Positions 20,241 to 28,709 of a stretch of 64,000 nt of DNA are shown here, piece after piece (positions within the stretch are counted from its first letter, which is position 1; each line of letters begins with the position of its first letter). A model generated the notes under the pieces. The model was not told the DNA's origin. It did not search any database and was given only the letters and a program-made list of their open reading frames with translations. The position numbers and the translations under genes are program-made. This DNA is from Rheinheimera sp. EpRS3 (GTDB lineage Bacteria > Pseudomonadota > Gammaproteobacteria > Enterobacterales > Alteromonadaceae): positions 992,001 through 1,056,000 of the forward strand of contig NZ_LNQS01000001.1 in NCBI RefSeq assembly GCF_001513785.1, given 5' to 3'.

Positions 20241-20671
20241 TGTATGTTCGTAAAAAACGTCGTCTGAAGGCTGAAATAAACGTAGTGCCTTATATCGATG
20301 TTATGTTGGTGCTACTGGTGATTTTTATGGTAACAACGCCGCTGATTACTCAGGGCGTGAAGGTAGAATTGCCTAAGTCAGCAGCAGAGCCGATAAAGCA
20401 GATGCAAGACGGTAAAACGCCGCTTGTGGCAACGGTAGACCAGGACGGTTTGTACTATTTTGAGAAAGACGGTAAACAGCAAGGGCCATTTACGGCAGCT
20501 GAGTTAACTGTTGAGGTGGCCAGCTGGCTGAAAATAGAGCCGGGTACGCAAGTGATAGTAAAGGGTGATCGTAAAGTTAGTTATGATGCTGTTATCCGCC
20601 TGATCAATGTGCTTAAAGGTGCTGGTGCACCCTCTGTTGGACTGATGACAGATAACGTGGATTCAAACTGA
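20240..20671 (+). CDS. tolR: Tol-Pal system protein TolR
   Basis: This ExbD-like protein has one N-terminal TM helix containing the essential Asp in VVPYIDVMLVLLVIFMVTTP and a periplasmic domain. At 143 residues it has the normal length. It pairs with TolQ in the proton-motive-force motor. Confidence 0.97.
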   Translation: MYVRKKRRLKAEINVVPYIDVMLVLLVIFMVTTPLITQGVKVELPKSAAEPIKQMQDGKTPLVATVDQDGLYYFEKDGKQQGPFTAAELTVEVASWLKIEPGTQVIVKGDRKVSYDAVIRLINVLKGAGAPSVGLMTDNVDSN

Positions 20672-20672
20672 G

Positions 20673-21590
20673 ATGGCTGTTGCAATAGATCCACAATTGG
20701 CAAAATCGCTTGGCCTGCATCTGGCTATAGTGATATTGCTGGTTTTTGGCGCTGACTTTTCCAGTACGCCCGAGATGGTGAACGTTAGTCTGGAATCTGA
20801 AGGCAAAGCACCGGTTGAAGCCGTTGCGATAGATGAACAGCAATTAAATAACCGGGTGCAGCAAATGCAGCAAGAGCGTGATAACGCTCGTGCAGCTGAA
20901 GAAAAACGTATTCGTGATCTGGAACGCCGGGCACAGCAGGCCGAAAAAAACCGCGCTGAAGAAGAGGCGCGTTTAAAGCGGGTAGCGGCGGAAAAACGCC
21001 AGGCAGATGAAGAAGCGAAAAAGTCTAAAGCCGCTGCTGCTGATGCGAAAAAGCAGCAGGAGCAGGAAGCTGCCAAGGCGCGCGAAGCTGAACAAGCCAG
21101 AATAGCGAAAGAGCAGGAACGGAAAAAAGCAGAAGATGCTGCCAAAGCTGCTGAGCAAAAACGTAAAGCTGAGCAGGAAGCCGCAGAAAAAGCCGCTGCA
21201 GAGCGGGCACGCCAGGCTGCAGAAGCTAAAGAGCGCGCTGAGCAGGAAAGAGCCATGCAGGAACAAATGGCAAAAGAAGCGCAGGCTCGTTCAGCCGCGA
21301 GGGCAAGGCAGGCCGCAACAGAAGTACAGCGCTATACGGCATTGATCCGCGATGCAGTGCAACGTAACTTGCTGGTCGATGAAAGTATGCGTGGCCGCTC
21401 ATGCCGGATAAATATCCGCTTAGCGAGCAATGGTTTTGTTACCAGCGTTGGCGTGATTAGTGGTGATAAAACAGTATGTGACGCCGCTGTGCGGGCTGTG
21501 AACCGCGCTGGTACTTTACCTGTGTCGCCAGACCCAGATGTGTATAACCAGTTGAAAGATATTAACTTAACGGTGAGTCCAGAATTTTGA
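20673..21590 (+). CDS. tolA: Tol-Pal system protein TolA
   Basis: TolA spans the periplasm from the TolQR motor to TolB/Pal. A single N-terminal TM helix (about 7-28) is followed by a long Ala/Lys/Glu-rich helical domain (about 50-215) and a compact C-terminal domain ([20 protein letters not shown] onward) with two Cys ([15 protein letters not shown]) that could form the usual disulphide. At 305 residues it is shorter than E. coli TolA (421) because the helical spacer is shorter. Confidence 0.96.
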   Translation: MAVAIDPQLAKSLGLHLAIVILLVFGADFSSTPEMVNVSLESEGKAPVEAVAIDEQQLNNRVQQMQQERDNARAAEEKRIRDLERRAQQAEKNRAEEEARLKRVAAEKRQADEEAKKSKAAAADAKKQQEQEAAKAREAEQARIAKEQERKKAEDAAKAAEQKRKAEQEAAEKAAAERARQAAEAKERAEQERAMQEQMAKEAQARSAARARQAATEVQRYTALIRDAVQRNLLVDESMRGRSCRINIRLASNGFVTSVGVISGDKTVCDAAVRAVNRAGTLPVSPDPDVYNQLKDINLTVSPEF

Positions 21591-21592
21591 TT

Positions 21593-22939
21593 ATGTTTAA
21601 ATTGTTCAGAAATGCAGTTGTTATTATGTCGATGATGCTAAGCACGGTTGCTCAGGCATCATTAGAAATTGTGATTACCGAGGGTATTGATTCTGCCAGG
21701 CCGATCGCAATACTGCCATTTACTTTTAAAGGCGCTAATTTACCCAAAGAGCGTATTGATGAAGTTATTGCTGCCGATCTGATGCGCAGCGGCAAATTTA
21801 GCCCGCTGGCCAGTATAAAAATGCCACAACGGCCACCTACGTCAGCACAAATTGACTACGCTGCCTGGGCGCGTGAAGGTGTTGAGGCTATTGTGATAGG
21901 TCAGATTACAGAAGTTGGTATTGACCGTTATACCGTTAGCTTTGAACTGATTGACGTATTAAAAGGCAGCAACAGCGCAGATCGGCAATCGCTAAATGCC
22001 GGGCGTTTAACCGGCAGCATGGCGCATATTCTTGATAGCCGTGAAACCACTATCAATGGCAGCCAGTTCCGCCAATATGCCCACCGTATCAGTGACATAG
22101 TATATGAAAAGCTTACCGGTGAGCGTGGTGCATTTTTAACTAAAATTGCCTATGTATTGGTAAACCGTAACCAGCAGTTTCCTTATCAGTTAATTGTTGC
22201 CGATTACGATGGTGCAAATGAACAAGTACTGCTGCGCTCTAAAGAGCCATTAATGTCGCCCAGCTGGTCGCCTGATGGCACTAAACTGGCTTATGTGACA
22301 TTTGAAAAGCGCCAGTCGCAAATTTATGTACAGGATATTTATAGCGGACGTCGTACTATGTTAAGCAGCACACCGGGTATTAACGGTGCGCCAACATGGT
22401 CGCCGGACGGTAAGCGTTTGGCCCTGGTGCTGTCGAAAGACGGTAATGCAGAAATCTACGTGATGGATGTAGCCACTAAGGCATTAACGCGAGTAACAAA
22501 TCATCGTGCTATCGACACTGAACCGTCGTGGGCACCTGATGGTAAGGAGCTGCTATTTAGTTCGGAGCGAGGTGGAAATCCGCAACTTTATAGCGTAAAT
22601 TTGTTAACGGGTGCGACCAGACGTTTAACCTTTGAAGGTGAAATGAACCTGGCGGGCTCTTACACTCCGGATGGAAATTCGGTTGTAATGGTGAATCGCA
22701 CCAGAGGGCAGTATCACATTGCAAAAATGGATCGTCAGACCCGTTTTTTGCAAGTGTTAACAAAGACAAATCTGGACGAGTCACCCAGCGTGGCGCCAAA
22801 TGGTTCTATGATTATTTATAGTACCACCCATGGTTCTTCGCAGGTGTTAGCACTGGTTTCTATGGACGGTCGTTTTAAAGCGCGTCTGCCGGCGGTAGAA
22901 GGGCAAGTTAAGTCTCCGTCGTGGTCGCCGTTTTTATAA
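21593..22939 (+). CDS. tolB: Tol-Pal system beta-propeller protein TolB
   Basis: This periplasmic partner of Pal and TolA is 448 residues long from the ATG at 21593; a TTG two codons upstream also opens the frame. A signal peptide (cleavage after VAQA) is followed by the N-terminal domain and a six-bladed propeller with repeated [15 protein letters not shown]-type blades ([25 protein letters not shown]). It ends in the canonical SPSWSPFL. Confidence 0.97.
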   Translation: MFKLFRNAVVIMSMMLSTVAQASLEIVITEGIDSARPIAILPFTFKGANLPKERIDEVIAADLMRSGKFSPLASIKMPQRPPTSAQIDYAAWAREGVEAIVIGQITEVGIDRYTVSFELIDVLKGSNSADRQSLNAGRLTGSMAHILDSRETTINGSQFRQYAHRISDIVYEKLTGERGAFLTKIAYVLVNRNQQFPYQLIVADYDGANEQVLLRSKEPLMSPSWSPDGTKLAYVTFEKRQSQIYVQDIYSGRRTMLSSTPGINGAPTWSPDGKRLALVLSKDGNAEIYVMDVATKALTRVTNHRAIDTEPSWAPDGKELLFSSERGGNPQLYSVNLLTGATRRLTFEGEMNLAGSYTPDGNSVVMVNRTRGQYHIAKMDRQTRFLQVLTKTNLDESPSVAPNGSMIIYSTTHGSSQVLALVSMDGRFKARLPAVEGQVKSPSWSPFL

Positions 22940-22979
22940 AAGAAAAAGCGTTATTACATTAAATACTAAGGACAACATC

Positions 22980-23501
22980 ATGAAATTAAATAAAGTGTTA
23001 AAAAGTTTATTGATCGCATTACCAGTGCTGACCATGGCTGCTTGTAGCTCAACTTCTTCAACTGACGCATCTGATGCAGATACCTCAGGTGTTGGCCAGG
23101 AAACTGTGCAAGTTGAAACAGTTGAGCAGGCAGTAAGCCCTGCAGAACAATTACGCCAGAAGCTGGAAGCTCTGCGTCAGGAAAACACCATTTACTTCGA
23201 CTTCGATACAGCGACTATCCGTCCTGAGTTTATTGAAGTGCTGCAAGCTCACGGTGCTTTCTTAACGGCTAACCCAAGTGTTCGTGTAACTGTAGAAGGT
23301 CACACTGACGAGCGCGGCACACCAGAATACAACATCGCTCTGGGCGAGCGTCGTGCTGTATCTGTAGTACAGTATCTGCAAAACCTGGGTGTTTCTGCCG
23401 GCCAAATCTCTACTGTTAGCTACGGTGAAGAAAAGCCAGCTGATACTTCACGTGGTGAAGCAGGCTTTGCTAAAAACCGTCGTGCAGTGTTAGTCTACTA
23501 A
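22980..23501 (+). CDS. pal: Peptidoglycan-associated lipoprotein Pal
   Basis: This is an outer-membrane lipoprotein that binds peptidoglycan. The lipobox TMAAC sets the lipidated Cys at about residue 22. The OmpA-like domain carries [13 protein letters not shown] and the diaminopimelate-binding signature [19 protein letters not shown]. The 173 residues match E. coli Pal. A good AAGGA ribosome site precedes the ATG. Confidence 0.98.
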   Translation: MKLNKVLKSLLIALPVLTMAACSSTSSTDASDADTSGVGQETVQVETVEQAVSPAEQLRQKLEALRQENTIYFDFDTATIRPEFIEVLQAHGAFLTANPSVRVTVEGHTDERGTPEYNIALGERRAVSVVQYLQNLGVSAGQISTVSYGEEKPADTSRGEAGFAKNRRAVLVY

Positions 23502-23528
23502 TCCAGACTCATTACGATATTGATACGC

Positions 23529-24332
23529 ATGACAGTGAAATATACTCTGCTTACCGCAATAACACTGGCTCACGCCAGTGTTATTGCTAACCCGGCGCCG
23601 GTTACTGATATTAACCGCAACCGATCTGCGATTAGCACTACTCAACAGGCGCAGCCTGCGGGTTCTATGGAACAGCGCTTAGCTGCGCTTGAGCGCATTG
23701 TTGAAGCAAGATCAGAAGCGCAGCTTCGTATGGCACAGCAGTTACAACTGTTGCTGGACGAAGTGAGCGAACTGCGCGGAGTAACTGAAACACATACGTA
23801 TCAGCTTGAAGAAATCCTGCAGCGTCAGCGCGATATCTATCAGGAAATAGACCGGCGTGTCAGCGCAATACAGACAACGCCGTCTGCCACTATACCGACA
23901 ATACCAGCAAACACCCCAGTACCTGCTGCCGGTGCTGCCGTGTATTCATCTGATGTTTCTGAAAATGAAGCCTACGATAAAGCGGTAAATATGGTACTGA
24001 AAGAGCGCCGCTATGATGCAGCAATTCCTGAGTTCGAAAGCTTTATTCAGAGTTACCCTGATTCAGGCTATGCGCCTAACGCACACTATTGGCTGGGACA
24101 GTTGTTATTTAACAATAATGAACTGGCTAAAGCGAAGACGCATTTTGAGCGGGTAGTAAATAACTTCCCGGATTCTGGTAAAGTGGCCGATGCCTTATTA
24201 AAATTAGGGCAAGTGGCAGAGCGCGAGAACGACAAAAATGCAGCACTGCGGTACTACCGCCAGTTGCTGGAAAAACAGCCCAACGCTACTTCAGCGAAGC
24301 TGGCGCAGGATAGAATCAACGCACTTAAATAA
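23529..24332 (+). CDS. cpoB: Cell division coordinator CpoB (YbgF)
   Basis: CpoB couples Tol-Pal constriction with PBP1B activity. A signal peptide (cleavage near VIA-NP), an N-terminal trimerising coiled coil (about 45-115), a Thr/Pro-rich linker and C-terminal TPR repeats (NAHYWLGQLLFNNNELAKAK, FPDSGKVADALLKLG) are in the expected order. The ATG at 23529 is preferred over a TTG three codons upstream. It is the last gene of the Tol-Pal operon and a terminator follows. Confidence 0.94.
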   Translation: MTVKYTLLTAITLAHASVIANPAPVTDINRNRSAISTTQQAQPAGSMEQRLAALERIVEARSEAQLRMAQQLQLLLDEVSELRGVTETHTYQLEEILQRQRDIYQEIDRRVSAIQTTPSATIPTIPANTPVPAAGAAVYSSDVSENEAYDKAVNMVLKERRYDAAIPEFESFIQSYPDSGYAPNAHYWLGQLLFNNNELAKAKTHFERVVNNFPDSGKVADALLKLGQVAERENDKNAALRYYRQLLEKQPNATSAKLAQDRINALK

Positions 24333-24335
24333 TAC

Positions 24336-24360
24336 AAACCCGGCTTAGGCCGGGTTTTTT
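24336..24360 (+). terminator. Intrinsic terminator of the Tol-Pal operon
   Basis: A 9-bp stem AAACCCGGC / GCCGGGTTT with a 4-base loop is followed by a T-run, just after the cpoB stop. Confidence 0.93.
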
Positions 24361-24437
24361 CTGCAAGCTTTAATACCTCCAAACGCTGGCATTTTGAGCA
24401 GTCAGACGACATCAGCGTGGTTTTTAACAATTATTGG

Positions 24438-24465
24438 TTGCACAAAAGCCGTAAATCAGTAAGAT
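24438..24465 (+). promoter_or_regulatory. Promoter of tRNA-Lys cluster
   Basis: TTGCAC (24438-24443) and TAAGAT (24460-24465) are spaced by 16 bases. They are followed by a GC-rich discriminator (TGCGTCCGCGG) typical of stable-RNA promoters, just before the first tRNA. Confidence 0.65.
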
Positions 24466-24480
24466 ATGCGTCCGCGGTTA

Positions 24481-24556
24481 GGGTCATTAGCTCAGCTGGT
24501 AGAGCAGCGGACTTTTAATCCGTTGGTCGATGATTCGAATTCATCATGACCCACCA
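24481..24556 (+). tRNA. tRNA-Lys (UUU), copy 1, atypical T stem
   Basis: This is a 76-base cloverleaf with encoded CCA, acceptor GGGTCAT/ATGACCC and anticodon loop CTTTTAA (anticodon TTT). The T stem is GATGA/TCATC, so pair 53-61 is A-T (24533, 24541) instead of the near-universal G-C. All stems remain fully paired. Confidence 0.95.
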
Positions 24557-24581
24557 ACCGCGCAAACTTTGCTATCGAAAT

Positions 24582-24657
24582 GGGCCATTAGCTCAGCTGG
24601 TAGAGCAGCGGACTTTTAATCCGTTGGTCGATGATTCGAATTCATCATGGCCCACCA
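24582..24657 (+). tRNA. tRNA-Lys (UUU), copy 2, atypical T stem
   Basis: This copy is 76 bases long with the same anticodon TTT and encoded CCA. It shares the A53-T61 pair with copy 1 (24634, 24642) and in addition has acceptor GGGCCAT/ATGGCCC, a compensated change of pair 4-69 from T-A to C-G. Confidence 0.95.
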
Positions 24658-24677
24658 CTTCTTTGTTATTCCTGCAT

Positions 24678-24753
24678 GGGTCATTAGCTCAGCTGGTAGA
24701 GCAGCGGACTTTTAATCCGTTGGTCGATGGTTCGAATCCATCATGACCCACCA
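24678..24753 (+). tRNA. tRNA-Lys (UUU), copy 3, standard T stem
   Basis: This 76-base copy has the normal T stem GATGG/CCATC (G53-C61 at 24730, 24738) and acceptor GGGTCAT/ATGACCC. It is probably the ancestral form of the cluster. Confidence 0.97.
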
Positions 24754-24824
24754 TGCCGCCATACTGTATTTTATCAATTCGCAGCGCTATAATAGCCGCC
24801 TTTTAAAGCCAGCAGGTAAGCCCT

Positions 24825-25883
24825 ATGGAACAGACGTTGTATTTCACAGAGCAAGACTTTGCCTTTCCGAAAAAGCCACTGCCACTAAGCGGTGACGAAA
24901 AGCAAGCCTATAAAGACCGTATCAAAACCCTGTTACAGCAAAAAGACGCCGTGCTGGTAGCGCATTATTATACTGATCCGGAAATACAGGCACTGGCCGA
25001 AGAAACCGGCGGCTGCGTGTCAGACTCTTTAGAAATGGCCCGTTTTGGTAATGAACATCCGGCGAAAACACTGATCGTTGCCGGGGTAAAGTTTATGGGC
25101 GAAACAGCCAAAATTCTTACGCCGAATAAAACTGTATTGATGCCAACGCTGGATGCCACCTGTTCACTGGACTTAGGCTGCCCGGCAGAGCCGTTCTCGG
25201 CGTTTTGTGATGCTCACCCTGAGCGCGTAGTAGTGGTGTATGCCAACACCTCCGCGGCGGTAAAGGCCCGCGCCGACTGGGTAGTAACATCATCGATTGC
25301 ATTGGATGTAGTGGACTATTTAGACAGCCAGGGTAAAAAGATTCTCTGGGGCCCAGATAAGCACCTGGGCGCCTGGGTGCAAAAGCAAACCGGTGCTGAC
25401 ATGTTGCTGTGGAACGCTGCTTGTATCGTACACGATGAATTTAAAGCTAATGCCCTGGTTGAGCTGAAAAAACAGTACCCCAATGCAGCTGTGCTGGTGC
25501 ATCCTGAATCACCTGACAGCGTAGTGCAACTTGCTGATGCAGTAGGTTCAACCAGTCAGCTGATTAAAGCCAGCCAGACGCTGCCTAACGACACCTTTAT
25601 TGTCGCCACCGATAAGGGCATCTTTTATAAGATGCAGCAGCAGATGCCCGGCAAGACCTTTATTGAAGCCCCAACCGGTGGTAACGGCGCCACGTGCCGC
25701 AGCTGTGCCCATTGCCCCTGGATGGCAATGAATGGCTTAAAAGCGATTGAGGCGGCCCTGACAGATACTAACGGTCATGAGATCTTTGTTGATGCCGCAC
25801 AGCGGGAAAAAGCCTTAGTGCCACTTAACCGCATGCTGAACTTTGCAAAAGAGCTGAAAACGCAGGTAAAAGGTAACGCTTAA
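24825..25883 (+). CDS. nadA: Quinolinate synthase NadA
   Basis: NadA condenses iminoaspartate with dihydroxyacetone phosphate to make quinolinate for NAD synthesis, using a [4Fe-4S] cluster. The cluster ligands are visible as Cys in [18 protein letters not shown] and the C-terminal [15 protein letters not shown]. The sequence [20 protein letters not shown] marks the first domain. The length of 352 is typical (347 in E. coli). Confidence 0.97.
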   Translation: MEQTLYFTEQDFAFPKKPLPLSGDEKQAYKDRIKTLLQQKDAVLVAHYYTDPEIQALAEETGGCVSDSLEMARFGNEHPAKTLIVAGVKFMGETAKILTPNKTVLMPTLDATCSLDLGCPAEPFSAFCDAHPERVVVVYANTSAAVKARADWVVTSSIALDVVDYLDSQGKKILWGPDKHLGAWVQKQTGADMLLWNAACIVHDEFKANALVELKKQYPNAAVLVHPESPDSVVQLADAVGSTSQLIKASQTLPNDTFIVATDKGIFYKMQQQMPGKTFIEAPTGGNGATCRSCAHCPWMAMNGLKAIEAALTDTNGHEIFVDAAQREKALVPLNRMLNFAKELKTQVKGNA

Positions 25884-25945
25884 TCAGCTTTTCGGTTGAT
25901 ATGTATAAAAAGCAGGCATAAACAAAGTACTACTGCATATAACAG

Positions 25946-25974
25946 TTGCAGCGCGCGGTGAATTTCCCTAGTAT
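25946..25974 (+). promoter_or_regulatory. Promoter of tRNA-Ser
   Basis: TTGCAG (25946-25951) and TAGTAT (25969-25974) are separated by 17 bases and lie 24 bases before the tRNA, with a GC-rich discriminator. Confidence 0.7.
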
Positions 25975-25998
25975 AGCCGCGCTTGCAACGCAAGTTCC

Positions 25999-26088
25999 GG
26001 AGAGATGGCTGAGTGGCTGAAGGCGCACGCCTGGAAAGTGTGTTTAGGTTAACCCCTAACGAGGGTTCGAATCCCTCTCTCTCCGCCA
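25999..26088 (+). tRNA. tRNA-Ser (GGA)
   Basis: This is a 90-base class II tRNA with a long variable arm, acceptor GGAGAGA, anticodon loop CTGGAAA (anticodon GGA) and encoded CCA. Pieces of its 3' end recur downstream at 26470-26483 and 31257-31270, marking it as an integration site. Confidence 0.97.
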
Positions 26089-26096
26089 GATAAATG

Positions 26097-26129
26097 AAAA
26101 AGGCCCACGCTAAAAGCGTGGGCCTTTTT
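26097..26129 (+). terminator. Intrinsic terminator of tRNA-Ser
   Basis: A 14-bp perfect stem AAAAAGGCCCACGC / GCGTGGGCCTTTTT with a 5-base loop lies directly after the tRNA. Confidence 0.95.
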
Positions 26130-26144
26130 CATTTATGCGTCGAG
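26130..26144. repeat. Islet boundary direct repeat, left copy
   Basis: CATTTATGCGTCGAG is identical to 31241-31255 and overlaps the last base of the T-run after the tRNA-Ser terminator. Confidence 0.7.
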
Positions 26145-26170
26145 ACAGAGGACTTGATGAGAACCCTTCG

Positions 26171-26249
26171 GTTCGACAAATTCGCCGGGAGCGAATTTGG
26201 ACGCACTTTAGTGCGGCCCGCAGGGCCAGCGCCATGGATGGTGCTGGCA
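26171..26249. repeat. 79-bp direct repeat, copy A
   Basis: It begins GTTCGACAAATTCGCCGGGA and ends CCATGGATGGTGCTGGCA. It contains short hairpins (CGCACTTTAGTGCG, GGCCCGCAGGGCC) and is repeated with a few differences at 26322-26400. It is non-coding. Confidence 0.85.
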
Positions 26250-26321
26250 ATCCCTCGGTGCTGCCAAAAGCTCGGGTTTTTTATTTTAACGCGGTGAGCG
26301 AGGTTTTGGTTCGACCCCTGA

Positions 26322-26400
26322 GTTCGACCAATTCGCCGGGAGAGAATTGGAACGCACTTTAGTGCGGCCCGCAGGGCCAGGGCCATGGATGGTGCTGGCA
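26322..26400. repeat. 79-bp direct repeat, copy B
   Basis: This copy has the same length and order as copy A, with a handful of substitutions concentrated in the AATTCGCC...GAATT hairpin (arms changed together) and in GGGCCATGGATGG. Confidence 0.85.
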
Positions 26401-26720
26401 CAAACCGGCAGGATAGCCGTTTTGCATGGCTTTGCCACCCGAAGGGCGAGTGGCATGGATGGCACGAGTGAATCCCTCTCTCTGCAATAAAGTGAGCCTT
26501 TTTAATTGCCCGATTAGTTTGAGAATTTGCGCAGGGCAGTTTGAGAATTTAGTCGCGGAAGTTTGTACTTAGCTATTGGTGTAGCCTCGAAAGCGCCTCA
26601 CATGACATCAGGCCCGTGTAAGCTGTTTTTAAGCTATCAGCACTATTCTGAGAAGGTTAAATCTGTTTAATCGGCACTTAAATAGCTTTTTAAAAGGCAG
26701 TTTGGTTCAGTGAGTACAAG
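26401..26720. other. Intergenic region with tRNA-Ser 3' fragment and small repeats
   Basis: It contains another CATGGATGG site (26454-26462), a copy of the tRNA-Ser 3' end GAATCCCTCTCTCT (26470-26483), and a 13-bp direct repeat AGTTTGAGAATTT at 26516-26528 and 26538-26550. No gene is seen. Confidence 0.6.
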
Positions 26721-26927
26721 CTAATGCTTCAGACGATGCAGTAAATCAGCACGTTGTTTAGCGGGATTAATAATATCTTCACGCGGGTAAGCCCTCTTCG
26801 ATATACCGAAATTGGTTTCACCGCCTGGATCATCGACGTGGCAAACGTAACCGCCTTCCCTTGCCAGAACAAAGGCAACAGCATGCTGAAAATCTATGGT
26901 ATGGGTGTTAAGTGCGGTTGTTTGCAT
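26721..26927 (-). pseudogene. Phage endolysin (glycoside hydrolase 108 type), N-terminal fragment
   Basis: Sixty-eight residues carry the family start FVLAREGGYVCHVDDPGGET followed by NFGISKRAYP, including the catalytic Glu in REGGY. Full proteins of this TtsA/GH108 type are about 170-200 residues, so this copy stops early, with an unrelated tail (ADLLHRLKH). It is a prophage relic. Confidence 0.75.
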
Positions 26928-27006
26928 GGGCGCGATACAGACAGCTAAGGTCTGCTGTCAGTATCGCGTTAGGTTAGGGGCTGGCTGGATTAAAGCGTTT
27001 TGCTAA

Positions 27007-27813
27007 TTACTTTTCAGATAAGCATAGATATACAGGGTGCTCTAAAATACTGACTTCAACCAGTTCTGATATAGCCAACATGAGAGCCAAAACTGGCTCT
27101 AGCTGTTCTTTAGAGTATAGATAATCGCCATTAACTGCTGCATTCGACGTTTTAATATATGCAATCCAAAGAAATTCCAGCTCGAGTTTGCAAGATATTA
27201 TCACTAGTAAATGTTCTTTAACTGCTTGCTCTTTGTCTAAAGTAAGTTTTGCTAATTGAATTAGTAAGATAATGGCCCTATCAAACCCTTCCTCAAAATC
27301 TAAAAAAGCTCTGATAGCTGCATTTGCAAGGCCGATTTCAAGTGCAGAGAAAATATCTTTAGAAACTGAAAGGAGAGTTTTTGACGAAAGCCCTTCTGGA
27401 GTCAAAGCTCGCTTACCAGTCTCCAAGTGATATATATTTTCGATTTCTTGGCATATAAAAATTATTGTTTTTTCTGCACTTTCAAGTCTCATGTGCTGTT
27501 CTTGCTTGCTTAATGCGTCTGCCGACAACTTCATCTGTTCTGCTGATTTTTCTAACTCGGCCCTTGTAAGCTCAAGTGCCACATTGTTCTGGTGCAATGT
27601 CATAGCCAGAAGGAAAATACCAAGCAGCGCAAATACTGGATTAAGTGTGCCGCCCAGATAATCTCCAAAGGATGCAGCACTCGAAAGTTCCAGATTACCC
27701 GATTTCGTAATTAAGTACGCACCGAACGTAGTAAAACAAACGAAAGCAAATACGCCAATCCATGCTATAGAGTTTAACTTTAGTTTGGGGGTTTTACCGT
27801 CATCCTTTGCCAT
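27007..27813 (-). CDS. Two-TM coiled-coil protein resembling putative phage abortive-infection proteins
   Basis: This 268-residue protein starts at the ATG at 27813, which has a TAGGAGT ribosome site; an eight-codon upstream extension lacks one. Two TM helices (about 18-38 and 55-78) flank a short loop ending FGDYLGGTLNPVFALLGI. A coiled coil follows (ELTRAELEKSAEQMKLSADA, ~85-115), then a helical cytosolic domain. This N-terminal layout is that of the putAbiC-type proteins (PF16872 as I recall), but the C-terminal part does not show that family's usual motifs. It is an AT-rich gene in the islet. The function is unproven; an abortive-infection role is inference from resemblance. Confidence 0.65.
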   Translation of the reverse strand: MAKDDGKTPKLKLNSIAWIGVFAFVCFTTFGAYLITKSGNLELSSAASFGDYLGGTLNPVFALLGIFLLAMTLHQNNVALELTRAELEKSAEQMKLSADALSKQEQHMRLESAEKTIIFICQEIENIYHLETGKRALTPEGLSSKTLLSVSKDIFSALEIGLANAAIRAFLDFEEGFDRAIILLIQLAKLTLDKEQAVKEHLLVIISCKLELEFLWIAYIKTSNAAVNGDYLYSKEQLEPVLALMLAISELVEVSILEHPVYLCLSEK

Positions 27814-27838
27814 ACCAATACTCCTAAGAACAAACAAA

Positions 27839-28111
27839 CTAGATTGGTAAACCTACCATAGTTGTGTTGCTAATTTCGCTTTGATTATTAAGCTCAAGCT
27901 TGTCGGAAAAGCTCGATAAATTAGGTTCGTATATCTTCAACCAAACGTATGTTTCTTCGCCCAAACCGACAACTCTTTTACCGTCCGCCATCACAACGAC
28001 ATCTTTATAACGATTAACCTTCAGTTTAAATTCACCGTTTTTGTCGGCAGTTACCGTATCGATAGGATTAAGGTATTCCGCTGAGGAAATAAAGGTGGCG
28101 GTTGAAAGGCT
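27839..28111 (-). pseudogene. C-terminal fragment of a beta-sandwich (carboxypeptidase-regulatory-like) protein
   Basis: Ninety codons are open on the minus strand, from just after a stop at 28112-28114 to a TAG at 27839, without a plausible start. The sequence TADKNGEFKLKVNRYKDVVV and then GLGEETYVWLKIYEPN looks like a carboxypeptidase-regulatory or fibronectin-like beta domain. It ends 26 bases before the start of the two-TM protein gene and was probably its upstream partner before truncation. Confidence 0.55.
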
Positions 28112-28142
28112 TTAGTCTTGTCTATGTAGTCCACTAAATTAA

Positions 28143-28676
28143 TTATTTGACAGTTCTGATGTAGTTTCTTAGACGCTTTCTAAACCAACCGATTTTCACT
28201 AAATTTTTTAACTTGTCCTCTTCGCTGTCCCAATGCATCGAGTTAACCAACTCATTGTGACAATACAAATCTAAATTTCTGTATATAGGCGGCTCAAGGG
28301 CTTCAATTGATAGCCTTATGCTTTTTGCCTCGTTGAGTTCTGCTTGAGTAATTCTCTCATCCCTGAAGAACGCTTTCTCCAGCTCTATAAATTGGTTTTT
28401 TAGGTCTCTATGCAACCATGCTGATTTCGATGTACCTACAACCAAATCTACAGTATTTAGAACTGCTAGTAATAACATTAGCACTGGTGCAAGCTTTGGG
28501 TTTTCTGACGTTAAGCTTACTATTGCCGAAGAGCTTAATAAAATGTTTAGTCCTGTTATTATCCTGCTCCAGTCCTCAAAATATGCTTGTCGAGCCAGAT
28601 GATAACGTATCGATCTTCTCACATCGAAACTCATTGTGTCGTATTCAGTATGATCGCAATACTTTGGTTTACTCAT
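28143..28676 (-). CDS. SLATT-like two-TM effector protein
   Basis: This is a 177-residue protein with an N-terminal amphipathic stretch (RRSIRYHLARQAYFEDWSRI), two adjacent TM helices (about 39-57 and 62-83, within LLLAVLNTVDLVVGTSK), and a long helical tail beginning LHRDLKNQFIELEKAFF. This layout and the conserved-looking Arg/His-rich first helix resemble the SLATT family of predicted pore-forming effectors found in nucleotide-signalling and other defence loci. No cyclase (SMODS), SLOG or reverse transcriptase gene is adjacent. The only close neighbour is the small disordered protein 33 bases upstream, likely in the same operon. The family call is by pattern and should be treated as tentative. 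Confidence 0.6.
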   Translation of the reverse strand: MSKPKYCDHTEYDTMSFDVRRSIRYHLARQAYFEDWSRIITGLNILLSSSAIVSLTSENPKLAPVLMLLLAVLNTVDLVVGTSKSAWLHRDLKNQFIELEKAFFRDERITQAELNEAKSIRLSIEALEPPIYRNLDLYCHNELVNSMHWDSEEDKLKNLVKIGWFRKRLRNYIRTVK

Positions 28677-28709
28677 GGGGGAGAGCTAAATAATGCATGA
28701 GTTTTAACT

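Noticed and set aside
20663-21256. 197-codon minus-strand frame opposite tolA, rich in Ser, Ala, Arg and Cys
   Set aside because: The composition is the reverse image of the Ala/Lys/Glu codons of the TolA helix; tolA is certain, so this is an artefact.
24546-24746. 66-codon frame and CRISPR-like triple repeat across the tRNA-Lys cluster
   Set aside because: The repeats are full tRNA-Lys cloverleaves with CCA, not CRISPR repeats, and the frame just translates tRNA DNA.
26094-26401. Short frames on both strands over the tRNA-Ser terminator and the 79-bp repeats
   Set aside because: They are made of terminator and repeat sequence, and the same residues recur because the DNA repeats; not genes.
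28418-28693. 91-codon hydrophobic plus-strand frame opposite the SLATT-like gene
   Set aside because: Its hydrophobicity is the antisense image of the TM helices; the minus frame has proper start and composition.
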